Below, piece by piece: positions 1 through 7,667 of a DNA stretch of 20,821 bases; position 1 is the stretch's first letter, and every line of letters starts with the position of its first letter. The stretch is from Candidatus Poseidoniales archaeon (GTDB lineage: Archaea; Thermoplasmatota; Poseidoniia; Poseidoniales; Poseidoniaceae), in the NCBI GenBank assembly GCA_003602535.1, contig QQSA01000119.1:3264-24084 (forward strand), read 5' to 3'. A program made the position numbers and the translations under genes. The notes below the pieces were generated by a model, which saw only the letters and a program-made list of their open reading frames with translations, had not been told where the DNA came from and searched no databases.

Positions 1-201
1 AGAACTTAGCTTGTCATGAGGGTTATCTTTCATCACATCATCGAAATTTAACATTAAATCGCCCTTTTTCACAGGAATAGCAATCATTTCTCCATACGGC
101 ATTGGTTTCAAATTTGTCTCCAGCAGCCCTTTTTTTTTCAAAATTCGATACTCGTCAGCAGCCTCTCCTCGGGCACACAAGTGAGCGAAAGAGCGGGTCA
201 T
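1..201 (-). CDS. N-terminal part of a probable Trm5/TYW2-type tRNA methyltransferase (cut by window edge)
   Basis: An open frame of 67 codons runs from an ATG at 201 to the window edge without a stop; the 3' part lies outside. The peptide begins MTRSFAHLCARGEAADEYR and continues with a KKKGLLETNLK segment and a GEMIAIPV strand. The pattern E-A-x3-R, then G-L-L, then G-x4-IPV resembles the small N-terminal (D1) domain of archaeal Trm5 and related wyosine-pathway methyltransferases, which modify guanine 37 of tRNA using S-adenosylmethionine. The catalytic Rossmann domain is not in view, so the assignment rests on a short pattern and is tentative. The gene is divergent from the surface-protein gene at 261, with 59 bases between the start codons. 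A run of nine T (130-138) encodes three consecutive lysines and is slippage-prone. The alternative is an unrelated basic protein. Confidence 0.5.
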   Translation of the reverse strand, partial: MTRSFAHLCARGEAADEYRILKKKGLLETNLKPMPYGEMIAIPVKKGDLMLNFDDVMKDNPHDKLSS

Positions 202-223
202 GATTGACTGCTACTTGGCAAAG

Positions 224-234
224 CATGTTAAATG
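224..234. promoter_or_regulatory. Candidate shared TATA element between divergent genes
   Basis: An AT-rich element with TTAAA at its core (centre about 230) lies midway between the start codons at 201 (-) and 261 (+), about 29-31 bases from each. Read on either strand it gives a TTTAA or TTAAA core. That is the distance expected for an archaeal TATA box driving leaderless or nearly leaderless transcripts. The match to consensus is modest and no clear BRE was seen. The rest of the 202-260 spacer holds nothing else recognisable. Confidence 0.3.
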
Positions 235-260
235 TCCCAGTATACAGAATAGCCGGTAGC

Positions 261-3236
261 ATGAAGTCGAGACTAGCAATTTGTCTAATTTTTTTGTTTA
301 CAGCGTCAATTTTAGCCCCTTTAGCAAGTGCTGCAGGAATGGCAGCTTGTACCATAAACGGTGGAACTTGTGATACTTGGGATAAAGATGATGATTTGAC
401 TCCTGATCAGCCTGATTGGATTTACGGAATATACGAGTTCGATTTGGTTAATACATCAACTATCAATATGGAAATGTCTTGGGCTTTACACGAATTTAAT
501 CGTACAACTTTGGGCTTAGATGACCCAATGATTACTGCTGCATTGGATCCGGGAATGGATGAAAATGACGGTGCTCCTGCCGATTTGATTCGCAACTTTT
601 TCGATCAATCCTCTGGAGGCCCAGGGACTCCTACTGTCAAACAAAAGCTAGCAATGGAAGTCAATGACACTATTGAAGAATTATTGGATAGTGGTTTTGG
701 TACTGTGAATTCTATATCTACAACTTATGTAAATTCGATTTCAAATTCTGGAATTACTACAACTTGTAGTGATGACCCTAATACTGATACCGCAGATGAA
801 GCCGGATTAGTTAACAATGTATTCGACCCACCAATTTGCTTCTCAGTAACTGCAAATGTATCACTAGCAACTTCGACATTCAATTTAGGTAGTGTTGATC
901 CATTGACTCTTGAAAGAGTATACAGAGGAATGTTGGCTATGGGGTCAGATATTACTTCCGAATTCGAATTATTCAGTGATCCAGGTCATCATTCTGTTTT
1001 CGTAATCAATCCTCCAGATTTCGCTACCATCAAGAATTCATCTGGTAGTCCTGTGATAAAATCAGGTCCTCCTTCATACATGTCTGCACAGTGGATAATT
1101 TCAAATTTAAACGCTCCAGTTGCAGGTGAAAGAGATACAAGAACCGCCACTATCGAAATAGGTCACCGTAATTCTACTCAAACAAATAGTGTTTCTATTG
1201 GTCCAGAAGATACAGGAATTACATTGAATATTAAATTAGATCTTTCGAATGAAAATTCAGCCTGGATAGATATAGTTGCAGGAATTAATCATATAGAGAA
1301 AAGTACGATGGATGAATGGGATATCTCGTTAGTCGATGTAACAGAAAATGCAGATATGCCTTGGGTGACATCCGATGGTATACGTTTAGCTTATCACAAT
1401 GATTTGGTGGAGTTAGATGATTTTGCCGATAACTTCCCGATGGATTTAGTTGGAGATTCGGTTGAAGATGCAGTCCCATCGGTTGGAGAAATTGTGATAA
1501 ATGACGCGACTTGGGTCTCAGAATCAACATCTGTAGGAATTGAGGGTTCACCAGGTGGTCTAAATTACACACATACTTCATGCCCTGAAACTTTACCTCC
1601 TGGCACGGTTGTAAATTATTGCACAGTAGGCCCTAAAGCGATGGACGGTACTCATCCAATTTATCTTCGAGCATCTTCTGATTCATTTGAATTGCATATA
1701 TTAGATTTGATTAAGCAAGAAGTTGATGATTCAACTGGAATATTGGATGCGATTAGAGAAAGTGACCTAAAGAGATTACTAGATGCGGGTTTGACTATTG
1801 ATACAGTATTTGGTCAAGAGTTGTTACAGCGCATGATTCCGGAAAACCTTCCTCCTGCAGAGTTAACATTAGAATTGATATTGCCTTTGTGGATGCAAGC
1901 AGCAACAGGTGATACTTCAATTACATTGATTGAAAGATCATACGGAGAGGATCAGTTAGGTATTTCCATGTCTGGAATAGATGCATACAATCCAAGGCAT
2001 GCCATTATTGATGATAATGATAATCAAATTTGTTCCGCTGATGAAGCAGATTGGTCATGTATAAATTTAGATGTCGAATTAGACATTAGTGATTTAGACA
2101 TCAATGAATGGGGGCCAAGCGTTGACTTAACAGCTTCATTTTCTGCAACAGTCGATGTGTACAGGGTAAAAGTACCTGATAAATTATTAGAGAAAATGAA
2201 GTCAGGAAATACTACATTAACAATGGAAGTTATTCCTTCTGATTTGATAAGATTAGGATTTGATATTACAGATCGAGTAGTCGATCCTCCAACTGAGGAA
2301 GTAAGCATTGATGGCGAGGACACCTCATTTGATTTAACAGCAAGTGGATTTGAAGACTTTGTTGATGATTTAGGAAAGGAGTTGACTGCAAATATTCACA
2401 AAAAAGCTAAAGAAATGAGTTCCGAAAAAGATTATGCAGAATTGGATTTGTCTGGAATCCAAATCATTACTTCGCTTGAGAATTTAGGAAATATTGGAAC
2501 ATCCATTGGAGATGAGACTCCAATACGCTTGTCTGTTCGCATTCCAGAGTTCGAAATGCAAGCAGGTGTTACAAACGGATGGGGTGGAATTACTGATGGT
2601 AATCCTACTATTGGAATCTCAACATTATTTGGTGGTCCAATAATCCAAACTATGAATTCATTTAGTAATGCCATAACTAATATTGGTGTGCAATTCCTTC
2701 AGATGGGAGGTTCAGGGCTTACTTTGGACAACAATGGGGAACCAATTAATTTTGAAATTGAACCAATAAATCTGGAACTCAATGAAGAGACTGAATCAGA
2801 ATTACGCGGTCTACTAACATTTGTTCTTCCAGAAGGAATTACCTTGGAAAATTTCCAAACTGCAAATGGTTGGGAAGAGATTGAAACAGTAGATGGAAGA
2901 CAACAGATTACAATATCAATTGATTCATTAGTAGCAGGTGATGAATTCACATTTAGCGTCAAGGTATCATGGTGGTTTATCTTCACTCAAATATGGATTT
3001 ATCCAACCATACTTCTGTCATTGATAGTATGGCGAGTTAGAGCTAGAAGGAAGAAGAAGAAAAAGAAGCGTCAGTTAGTAGCAGATCAAGAAAATAAGAT
3101 TTTGTCTACTGGCAAAGGTGGCCTTTCCGACTCTGATTTCAGTGCCTTGAGTCATGGATATGATCCAGCGCAGCCTAGTAGTGGTGATTTTGATTTGTAC
3201 GACGACAAAGGGCTGTACGATGACGATTGGCGTTAG
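261..3236 (+). CDS. Large secreted type I membrane protein of unknown function
   Basis: A 991-residue protein from ATG 261. A longer frame opens with TTG at 204, but the ATG at 261 starts a textbook Sec signal peptide (MKSRLAICLIFLFTASILAPLASAA), and an upstream extension would bury it. The ectodomain (about residues 27-895) is rich in acidic residues, Asn, Ser and Thr, and is probably beta-rich. It has few cysteines and contains an Asp/Asn cluster (DDNDNQ) that may bind metal. I recognise no known domain. A single membrane segment (about 901-925, WWFIFTQIWIYPTILL) is followed by a strong stop-transfer cluster (RRKKKKKKR, about 930-938) and a roughly 55-residue cytoplasmic tail ending in Asp/Tyr-rich repeats. 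Its stop codon overlaps that of uvrC by four bases. It could be a receptor, an adhesin or a structural surface protein. The export and anchor calls are firm; the function is unknown. Confidence 0.9.
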   Translation: MKSRLAICLIFLFTASILAPLASAAGMAACTINGGTCDTWDKDDDLTPDQPDWIYGIYEFDLVNTSTINMEMSWALHEFNRTTLGLDDPMITAALDPGMDENDGAPADLIRNFFDQSSGGPGTPTVKQKLAMEVNDTIEELLDSGFGTVNSISTTYVNSISNSGITTTCSDDPNTDTADEAGLVNNVFDPPICFSVTANVSLATSTFNLGSVDPLTLERVYRGMLAMGSDITSEFELFSDPGHHSVFVINPPDFATIKNSSGSPVIKSGPPSYMSAQWIISNLNAPVAGERDTRTATIEIGHRNSTQTNSVSIGPEDTGITLNIKLDLSNENSAWIDIVAGINHIEKSTMDEWDISLVDVTENADMPWVTSDGIRLAYHNDLVELDDFADNFPMDLVGDSVEDAVPSVGEIVINDATWVSESTSVGIEGSPGGLNYTHTSCPETLPPGTVVNYCTVGPKAMDGTHPIYLRASSDSFELHILDLIKQEVDDSTGILDAIRESDLKRLLDAGLTIDTVFGQELLQRMIPENLPPAELTLELILPLWMQAATGDTSITLIERSYGEDQLGISMSGIDAYNPRHAIIDDNDNQICSADEADWSCINLDVELDISDLDINEWGPSVDLTASFSATVDVYRVKVPDKLLEKMKSGNTTLTMEVIPSDLIRLGFDITDRVVDPPTEEVSIDGEDTSFDLTASGFEDFVDDLGKELTANIHKKAKEMSSEKDYAELDLSGIQIITSLENLGNIGTSIGDETPIRLSVRIPEFEMQAGVTNGWGGITDGNPTIGISTLFGGPIIQTMNSFSNAITNIGVQFLQMGGSGLTLDNNGEPINFEIEPINLELNEETESELRGLLTFVLPEGITLENFQTANGWEEIETVDGRQQITISIDSLVAGDEFTFSVKVSWWFIFTQIWIYPTILLSLIVWRVRARRKKKKKKRQLVADQENKILSTGKGGLSDSDFSALSHGYDPAQPSSGDFDLYDDKGLYDDDWR

Positions 3237-4957
3237 CGCAAAGAATCGTAAATTCTCTTTGCTAATGATGGCCCGATACCTGGAACCGTTTTCAGATCAC
3301 TTTCAGACGCGTGACTGATACCTTGTCTCCCTCCGAAGTGCCGAATCAACGATTGCAATTTCTTAGCGCCAAGCCCGCTTACTGATTCTAATGGATCGGA
3401 CAATCTACTCCTAGACCTAACCTTTCGATGGAATTTATTGACAAAGCGATGTGCTTCATCTCTTGCATGAACCAATACTCTCCCTCTTGAATCTAGAATT
3501 ATGTCATTATGTCCTTCTCGATGAATGGTTTCCTCTCTTTTCGCCAAACTTGCTAGCTCCATTCGGTCTCTTACACCATGTTTCTCCAGTAATTTGGCAA
3601 TTATTGCCAGATGGGTTTCACCCCCATCAATCAGAAGCAAATCAGGCCAATCTTCAACACGCTTAATCCATCTTTCAACAACTTCTCGCATCATTCTGAG
3701 GTCATCCATAGCACCACCTTTGACAGTATAGGTACGGTATTCCTTTTTCGCAGGTCTTCCATTGCGAAGACAGATACTTGCTCCAACTCTGGAATCTCCA
3801 AGTAATTGAGCCATGTCGAAGCATACAATATGATCAAGCGAGTCAATCGATAGAAGTCTAGCTGCTTCATCAGCAGCCCTTTGTTCAAGAGATCCTGAAG
3901 TTTTGTTATACATTCTTTCAATTTGAATCTCAGCATTTTGTCTAGCAAGATTTGTTAGAGTAACCAAATCTCCACGAGATGGAGTTCGATTTTCAACATT
4001 TGAACCTCTTCTTTCACCTAACCAATTGATAATGGTGGCATTCAAAGGAATTGGAGTGAGCAACAATCTTGGTGGCCTCCTGTTAGAGTAATGTTCAACG
4101 ATAAAACTCGAAATCGAATCTCCTTCATCGCCACGATGAATCAATGGCCATGATTCTTGACCCTTTACAACTCCTTCATCAGCATGAATTACAACTATTG
4201 CAGCTAGGTCACCCTTTGTTCCAATGCCTATCGCATCGCAATCTCTGTATACAGTAGACGAGATAACTTGTTGACTTGTTACTGCCCTAACGGCTTTGAT
4301 GGTATCTCTCATCGATGCTGCTAATTCATATTCTTGATTTTTTGAATAATTATCCATTTCAATTGCGAGTTCTTCAATCAAATCTGTAGCATCACCATCT
4401 AGTATTCTTCTGACATTAGCAACTCTTTGTGAATAATCTCCGGCTTCAATACAGGGGCCTACGCACAATCCAATATGCATTGCTAAGCAACCCTGTGGTA
4501 GTAATTCTTTGCAGTCTCGAATTCCGAAATGTCTCCTCAAAAGTTGTACAACTTGTTTAGCAGCACCTGCATTTGGAAAAGGACCCCATTTCCATGAATT
4601 CTTAGGAGGATTTCGAGTGTAGAGGATTTTAGGGAAATCCTCCTTGGTCAAAGCTAAGAAAGGATATGACTTATCATCCTTCAACATTGAATTATATCGG
4701 GGTCGATGTTGCCTAATCAATTGTCTTTCGAGAATCAATGCTTCTTGGGGCGAATTTGTTACAACACATTCGATTTCATCAGCCTTGGCTACCAATTCAG
4801 GAATCATTGCTCTATCTGGGTTTGAAGCAAAATAAGAACGAATTCGTTGCGACAATATTGTAGCTTTACCAACATAAAGAATTCTGCCATTCGATGTACT
4901 GAATAAGTATACGCCTGGCTTGGCGGGTAGATCAACCGTATCAGGATCCACCGGCAT
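3233..4957 (-). CDS. uvrC: UvrABC system protein C, nucleotide-excision-repair endonuclease
   Basis: UvrC makes the dual incisions flanking a lesion after UvrA and UvrB have located it. At 574 residues it is slightly shorter than typical bacterial UvrC (about 600). The domains appear in the canonical order. The N-terminal GIY-YIG nuclease (about 10-95) shows GVYLF and LYVGKA. A cysteine set C149-x7-C157-x7-C165-x3-C169 matches the UvrC iron-sulphur ligand region. A UVR motif for UvrB contact lies at about 195-228. The RNase H-like 5' incision domain has D381 (FDMAQ), D444 (LLIDGG) and H503 (RDEAHRF), matching the catalytic Asp-Asp-His triad. Two helix-hairpin-helix motifs close the protein (about 525-574). 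One oddity is GGETH where the family usually reads GGKGQ. The start at 4957 places the GIY-YIG domain as in relatives. uvrA and uvrB are not in the window. The family is bacterial in origin and patchily distributed in archaea. Confidence 0.97.
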   Translation of the reverse strand: MPVDPDTVDLPAKPGVYLFSTSNGRILYVGKATILSQRIRSYFASNPDRAMIPELVAKADEIECVVTNSPQEALILERQLIRQHRPRYNSMLKDDKSYPFLALTKEDFPKILYTRNPPKNSWKWGPFPNAGAAKQVVQLLRRHFGIRDCKELLPQGCLAMHIGLCVGPCIEAGDYSQRVANVRRILDGDATDLIEELAIEMDNYSKNQEYELAASMRDTIKAVRAVTSQQVISSTVYRDCDAIGIGTKGDLAAIVVIHADEGVVKGQESWPLIHRGDEGDSISSFIVEHYSNRRPPRLLLTPIPLNATIINWLGERRGSNVENRTPSRGDLVTLTNLARQNAEIQIERMYNKTSGSLEQRAADEAARLLSIDSLDHIVCFDMAQLLGDSRVGASICLRNGRPAKKEYRTYTVKGGAMDDLRMMREVVERWIKRVEDWPDLLLIDGGETHLAIIAKLLEKHGVRDRMELASLAKREETIHREGHNDIILDSRGRVLVHARDEAHRFVNKFHRKVRSRSRLSDPLESVSGLGAKKLQSLIRHFGGRQGISHASESDLKTVPGIGPSLAKRIYDSLR

Positions 4958-5016
4958 GTTTCATTTCTAAGGTCCTTCCATCAATAACATCTCGCCAAAC
5001 AGCATAGGGCAAGAAA

Positions 5017-5027
5017 CATCATTGATG
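5017..5027. promoter_or_regulatory. Short perfect palindrome, candidate operator
   Basis: CATCA and TGATG flank a single central T in the 87-base spacer between uvrC and the winged-helix STAND gene. The palindrome ends 17 bases before the ATG at 5045. It sits where a repressor binding site would affect the downstream promoter, so autoregulation by the encoded winged-helix protein is possible. A palindrome this short can occur by chance. The rest of the spacer (4958-5044) shows no clear TATA box or ribosome binding site. Confidence 0.2.
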
Positions 5028-5044
5028 AACGACACAGATGTATT

Positions 5045-7087
5045 ATGGTGACCGGCCCTGAGGCAAGAATTCTTGCTCGGCTAGCCACTTTTCCGGCTAG
5101 TTTGGAATCTGCATGGGATGTTCCTCGAGACATCTGTTTACCGGGTTTATCCGAATATCTTGGAGTAGTTAGGTCTGCATTACATGCTCCTTTGAACGAA
5201 TTAATCTCTAAGAATTTGATAATAGAGAGAAAAACTCATGTCATCGGTGGCGGAAGTAGACGACGTAAGGTGTATCACATCACTGATGCAGGTAGGGCTG
5301 AATGCGAAGACATAGAAGTTTCAGAAAAGGTTAGAGTGGGGGAGTTATTAGGAAATCCTCCATCAAAAGTCATGCTAAAAGGCAGAGATACATTAGTTCA
5401 AAATTTGAAAAACGAAAGCAAATTAATTCTTACAGGACTTCCAGGTATTGGCAAGACATCATTGCTTCGAAAAATTGCAGATGAGTTAGTTACCGAGGGT
5501 AAAATTGTACGATATGCAACAATGGAATCATTCAAGGATATTACACAAATTTTTTCTGAATGGGGATTCGAACTAAGCAGCGAAAATGCGGTATTAAATG
5601 CGACCAAGAATGAAGTATTGATTCTCGATGAATTGCAAGAAGTTAGTTTGCGTCATTTAGGCCGAATCGAATCGTTTGCACAAAAAACAGAGAATCTGAT
5701 AATGGCGAGCAGAGCGCCATTACCAATAGATGAAGGTTTCAGAATTGTTGAGATTCCTCCTCTGAATGTTGAAGATGCGATAGATTTGTTGCCAGATTAT
5801 TTAGAAAATCGTAAATTGGTTGCTGAGAGATTGGGTGGCCATCCATTAGCATTGCAAATGCATGACGAAAAATCCGCATTGCCAGAAGCAGGATCGGATT
5901 TACAAGAATGGGTTAGTGAGGTAGTAATGTCAAATTTGGGTGATGAAAGAGTCGCTTTAGATGAATTATCTTTGCTTCCAGTGCCTGTTCCTACAGATTT
6001 TCTTCAAAATCAAAATCATTTGCCAGAGTTGGATGATCACGCTCTATTGAGATGGTTGGAAAGTGGTGTTGAATTGCACCATTTAGTCCGTAATGTACGT
6101 TCTACAATGCTCTCAGAAGAAGATCATGCTAGCGCTGCTAAACATTGGTCTAACATAGACGGAGATCTAGCAAGATTAGTAGAAATGCATCATCTCTTAA
6201 AATCTGGAAGTGATATAGAATCACATCTCTTATCAAATGCTGAAGCACTAATGGTTCGTTCAAGTGCAGGATTAGCAACTTTGATTGGAGATGCGATATA
6301 TCGTAATCCTACACAATCATTACACAGGATTGCTGCAATGGTAGCAATAGAACGCGGGGAATCAGACATAGCATCAGAACATTTAGCCAACTGTGATGCG
6401 CCTGATTTAGATTATTCACTGGCTTTACTCAATGGAGTAAAGGATGCTAAAATTCCAGATGATTCAGATTCTATTCTGATACTTTCGGAAGCTACTAGGA
6501 GATTGGATGACATCCTTCCGGGGCAAAGTCCGCCTGATGGAGTAATTGAGTTGATAGAGAAAATCGATTTTAGACAGGTTGATAATGATATGAAGAAAGT
6601 AATGTTGGTTGCGATCGCACACATTCGCCATACTTGGTTTATATCGCAAGGGAAATGGTTCGAGGCGGCCGAGATAAGAGATAATCTGGAATCTATTTCT
6701 CATGCAGATGATCCTCAGTTGCAGTCGTTGAAATTAAGATCTCAGGTTGCTGAAACATCAGTAACAGATGCATCATTCGATAGTTTGGTTGAAACAGTAT
6801 TCTCTAAAGTTGGTTTACGTGCCACCATGTTACAACTTTCCCTTATACAAAGATGCGAAAATGATAGAGCAATATCGCTATTAAATCGAATAAAATTACC
6901 GAGCATCGAATCTCAGAAAAATCTAACTTCTGCAAGAAGAATAGCTGCCAAAATATGGTACCTAAGAGCAATTTACAAAACCCACAATCAATTTTCTTCT
7001 TTAGCGGAAGCAATAGCTTTGTGGAAACAGGGGCTATGTCCTAATGCTGCACAAGAAGCGACAGAACTAATGCACAAACTACTCTGA
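5045..7087 (+). CDS. Winged-helix STAND-type ATPase, probable signal-responsive transcription regulator
   Basis: A 680-residue soluble protein with no signal peptide. Residues 1-85 form a winged-helix-like DNA-binding domain: a helical segment, then a basic GGGSRRRKVYHIT wing and a DAGR turn as in MarR/PadR-type proteins. A P-loop NTPase follows, with Walker A GLPGIGKT (131-138), Walker B LILDE (D195), a sensor-like MASRAP segment (about 220-225) and a GGHPLAL motif (264-270). The last corresponds to the GLPL motif of NB-ARC/STAND ATPases. The remaining roughly 400 residues look helical and repetitive, consistent with a TPR-like sensor. In this class (compare MalT and AfsR) ligand sensing drives ATP-dependent oligomerisation and a change in DNA binding. 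The ligand and target genes are unknown. The gene diverges from uvrC, and its TGA abuts the stop of the convergent RAM gene. STAND ATPases also occur in anti-phage defence, but the DNA-binding N-terminus favours a regulator. Confidence 0.8.
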   Translation: MVTGPEARILARLATFPASLESAWDVPRDICLPGLSEYLGVVRSALHAPLNELISKNLIIERKTHVIGGGSRRRKVYHITDAGRAECEDIEVSEKVRVGELLGNPPSKVMLKGRDTLVQNLKNESKLILTGLPGIGKTSLLRKIADELVTEGKIVRYATMESFKDITQIFSEWGFELSSENAVLNATKNEVLILDELQEVSLRHLGRIESFAQKTENLIMASRAPLPIDEGFRIVEIPPLNVEDAIDLLPDYLENRKLVAERLGGHPLALQMHDEKSALPEAGSDLQEWVSEVVMSNLGDERVALDELSLLPVPVPTDFLQNQNHLPELDDHALLRWLESGVELHHLVRNVRSTMLSEEDHASAAKHWSNIDGDLARLVEMHHLLKSGSDIESHLLSNAEALMVRSSAGLATLIGDAIYRNPTQSLHRIAAMVAIERGESDIASEHLANCDAPDLDYSLALLNGVKDAKIPDDSDSILILSEATRRLDDILPGQSPPDGVIELIEKIDFRQVDNDMKKVMLVAIAHIRHTWFISQGKWFEAAEIRDNLESISHADDPQLQSLKLRSQVAETSVTDASFDSLVETVFSKVGLRATMLQLSLIQRCENDRAISLLNRIKLPSIESQKNLTSARRIAAKIWYLRAIYKTHNQFSSLAEAIALWKQGLCPNAAQEATELMHKLL

Positions 7088-7321
7088 TTATATCTCTGCA
7101 CCGAGTAGAGTTTTGGTGTCAACAATTCCTGTAATCGGTCTTATTTCTTCAACGATAACTCTGGTCAAAGTATATTCGTCATCAGCCTCAATTTTTGCAA
7201 TCAGATCATATTCACCGAATAGCATCCATCGGTTTACTACTTGCGAAATTTGGTCTAGTTCATTCCTAACATCCTGCTCTTTGCCAGGTTTAGTGGTTAT
7301 TAATACAAATCCAGTTGCCAT
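7088..7321 (-). CDS. Stand-alone RAM (Lrp/AsnC effector) domain protein, second of a tandem pair
   Basis: A 77-residue protein consisting only of the Lrp/AsnC C-terminal ligand-binding fold (RAM domain, beta-alpha-beta-beta-alpha-beta). It has a start strand GFVLITTKPG, a central FGEYDLIAKI strand and an end strand TKTLLG. No helix-turn-helix is present, so it is not by itself a transcription factor. Such single-domain proteins oligomerise and bind amino acids or other small ligands, and may modulate full Lrp-type regulators. It is the downstream gene of a two-gene operon: nine bases separate it from its paralogue, and a GAGGTGA ribosome binding site overlaps the paralogue's TGA stop. That site fixes the start at 7321. 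Its TAA stop directly abuts the stop of the convergent STAND gene. Confidence 0.88.
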   Translation of the reverse strand: MATGFVLITTKPGKEQDVRNELDQISQVVNRWMLFGEYDLIAKIEADDEYTLTRVIVEEIRPITGIVDTKTLLGAEI

Positions 7322-7325
7322 TTTC

Positions 7326-7332
7326 TCACCTC
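7326..7332 (-). promoter_or_regulatory. Shine-Dalgarno site overlapping the upstream stop codon
   Basis: On the minus strand GAGGTGA lies four bases before the ATG at 7321 and shares bases with the TGA that ends the upstream RAM gene (7331-7333). It closely matches the complement of the 16S rRNA 3' end and suggests reinitiation coupling between the two small genes. Confidence 0.7.
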
Positions 7333-7564
7333 AATAATCGACTGCGATCATAGTCTGGGTCTCTCTGACTCCTGATATTTGTCTAAATTCTTTCATCAGC
7401 ATACCAGTTAGGTTTTTTGCATCATCAGATGAGATTCGAATCAAGAGGTCATATTCGCCATACAAAACATGTACTTCTGAAACACTAGAATTACCTGAAA
7501 GCTGAAGATAAACTTCTCTTTCTTTTGCAGGCTCTGTTTTGAAGAGTACAAATGCTTCAGGCAT
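7331..7564 (-). CDS. Stand-alone RAM (Lrp/AsnC effector) domain protein, first of a tandem pair
   Basis: A 77-residue paralogue of the next gene and of identical length. It has the same layout: an AFVLFKTEPA first strand, an acidic and helical segment, the conserved YGEYDLLIRI strand and a final TQTMIAV strand. The shared GEYDL core and PxKE(Q/R)xV segment show that the two are related by duplication. They are clearly diverged elsewhere, so the duplication is not recent. There is no DNA-binding domain. It is the promoter-proximal gene of the pair. A weak TATA-like stretch (GAATAAGG on the minus strand, 7585-7592) lies about 25 bases upstream of the ATG, consistent with a leaderless transcript. 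Hetero-oligomers between the two proteins are plausible but inferred. Confidence 0.87.
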   Translation of the reverse strand: MPEAFVLFKTEPAKEREVYLQLSGNSSVSEVHVLYGEYDLLIRISSDDAKNLTGMLMKEFRQISGVRETQTMIAVDY

Positions 7565-7667
7565 CAGTCAATCCACTAAAATCACCTTATTCACTGTGCC
7601 GATATTCAGACTCGATATCAAACTTAGAAGGGGAACAGTCTAATGTGCTAAGGCTATCGTAGTGTTT

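Noticed and set aside
204..260. TTG-initiated N-terminal extension of the first surface protein
   Set aside because: It would place 19 residues before a well-formed signal peptide and run through the divergent promoter.
155..355. 66-codon minus-strand frame spanning the divergent promoter
   Set aside because: It overlaps the signal-peptide coding region of the 261 gene and is out of frame with the better-supported methyltransferase frame ending at 201.
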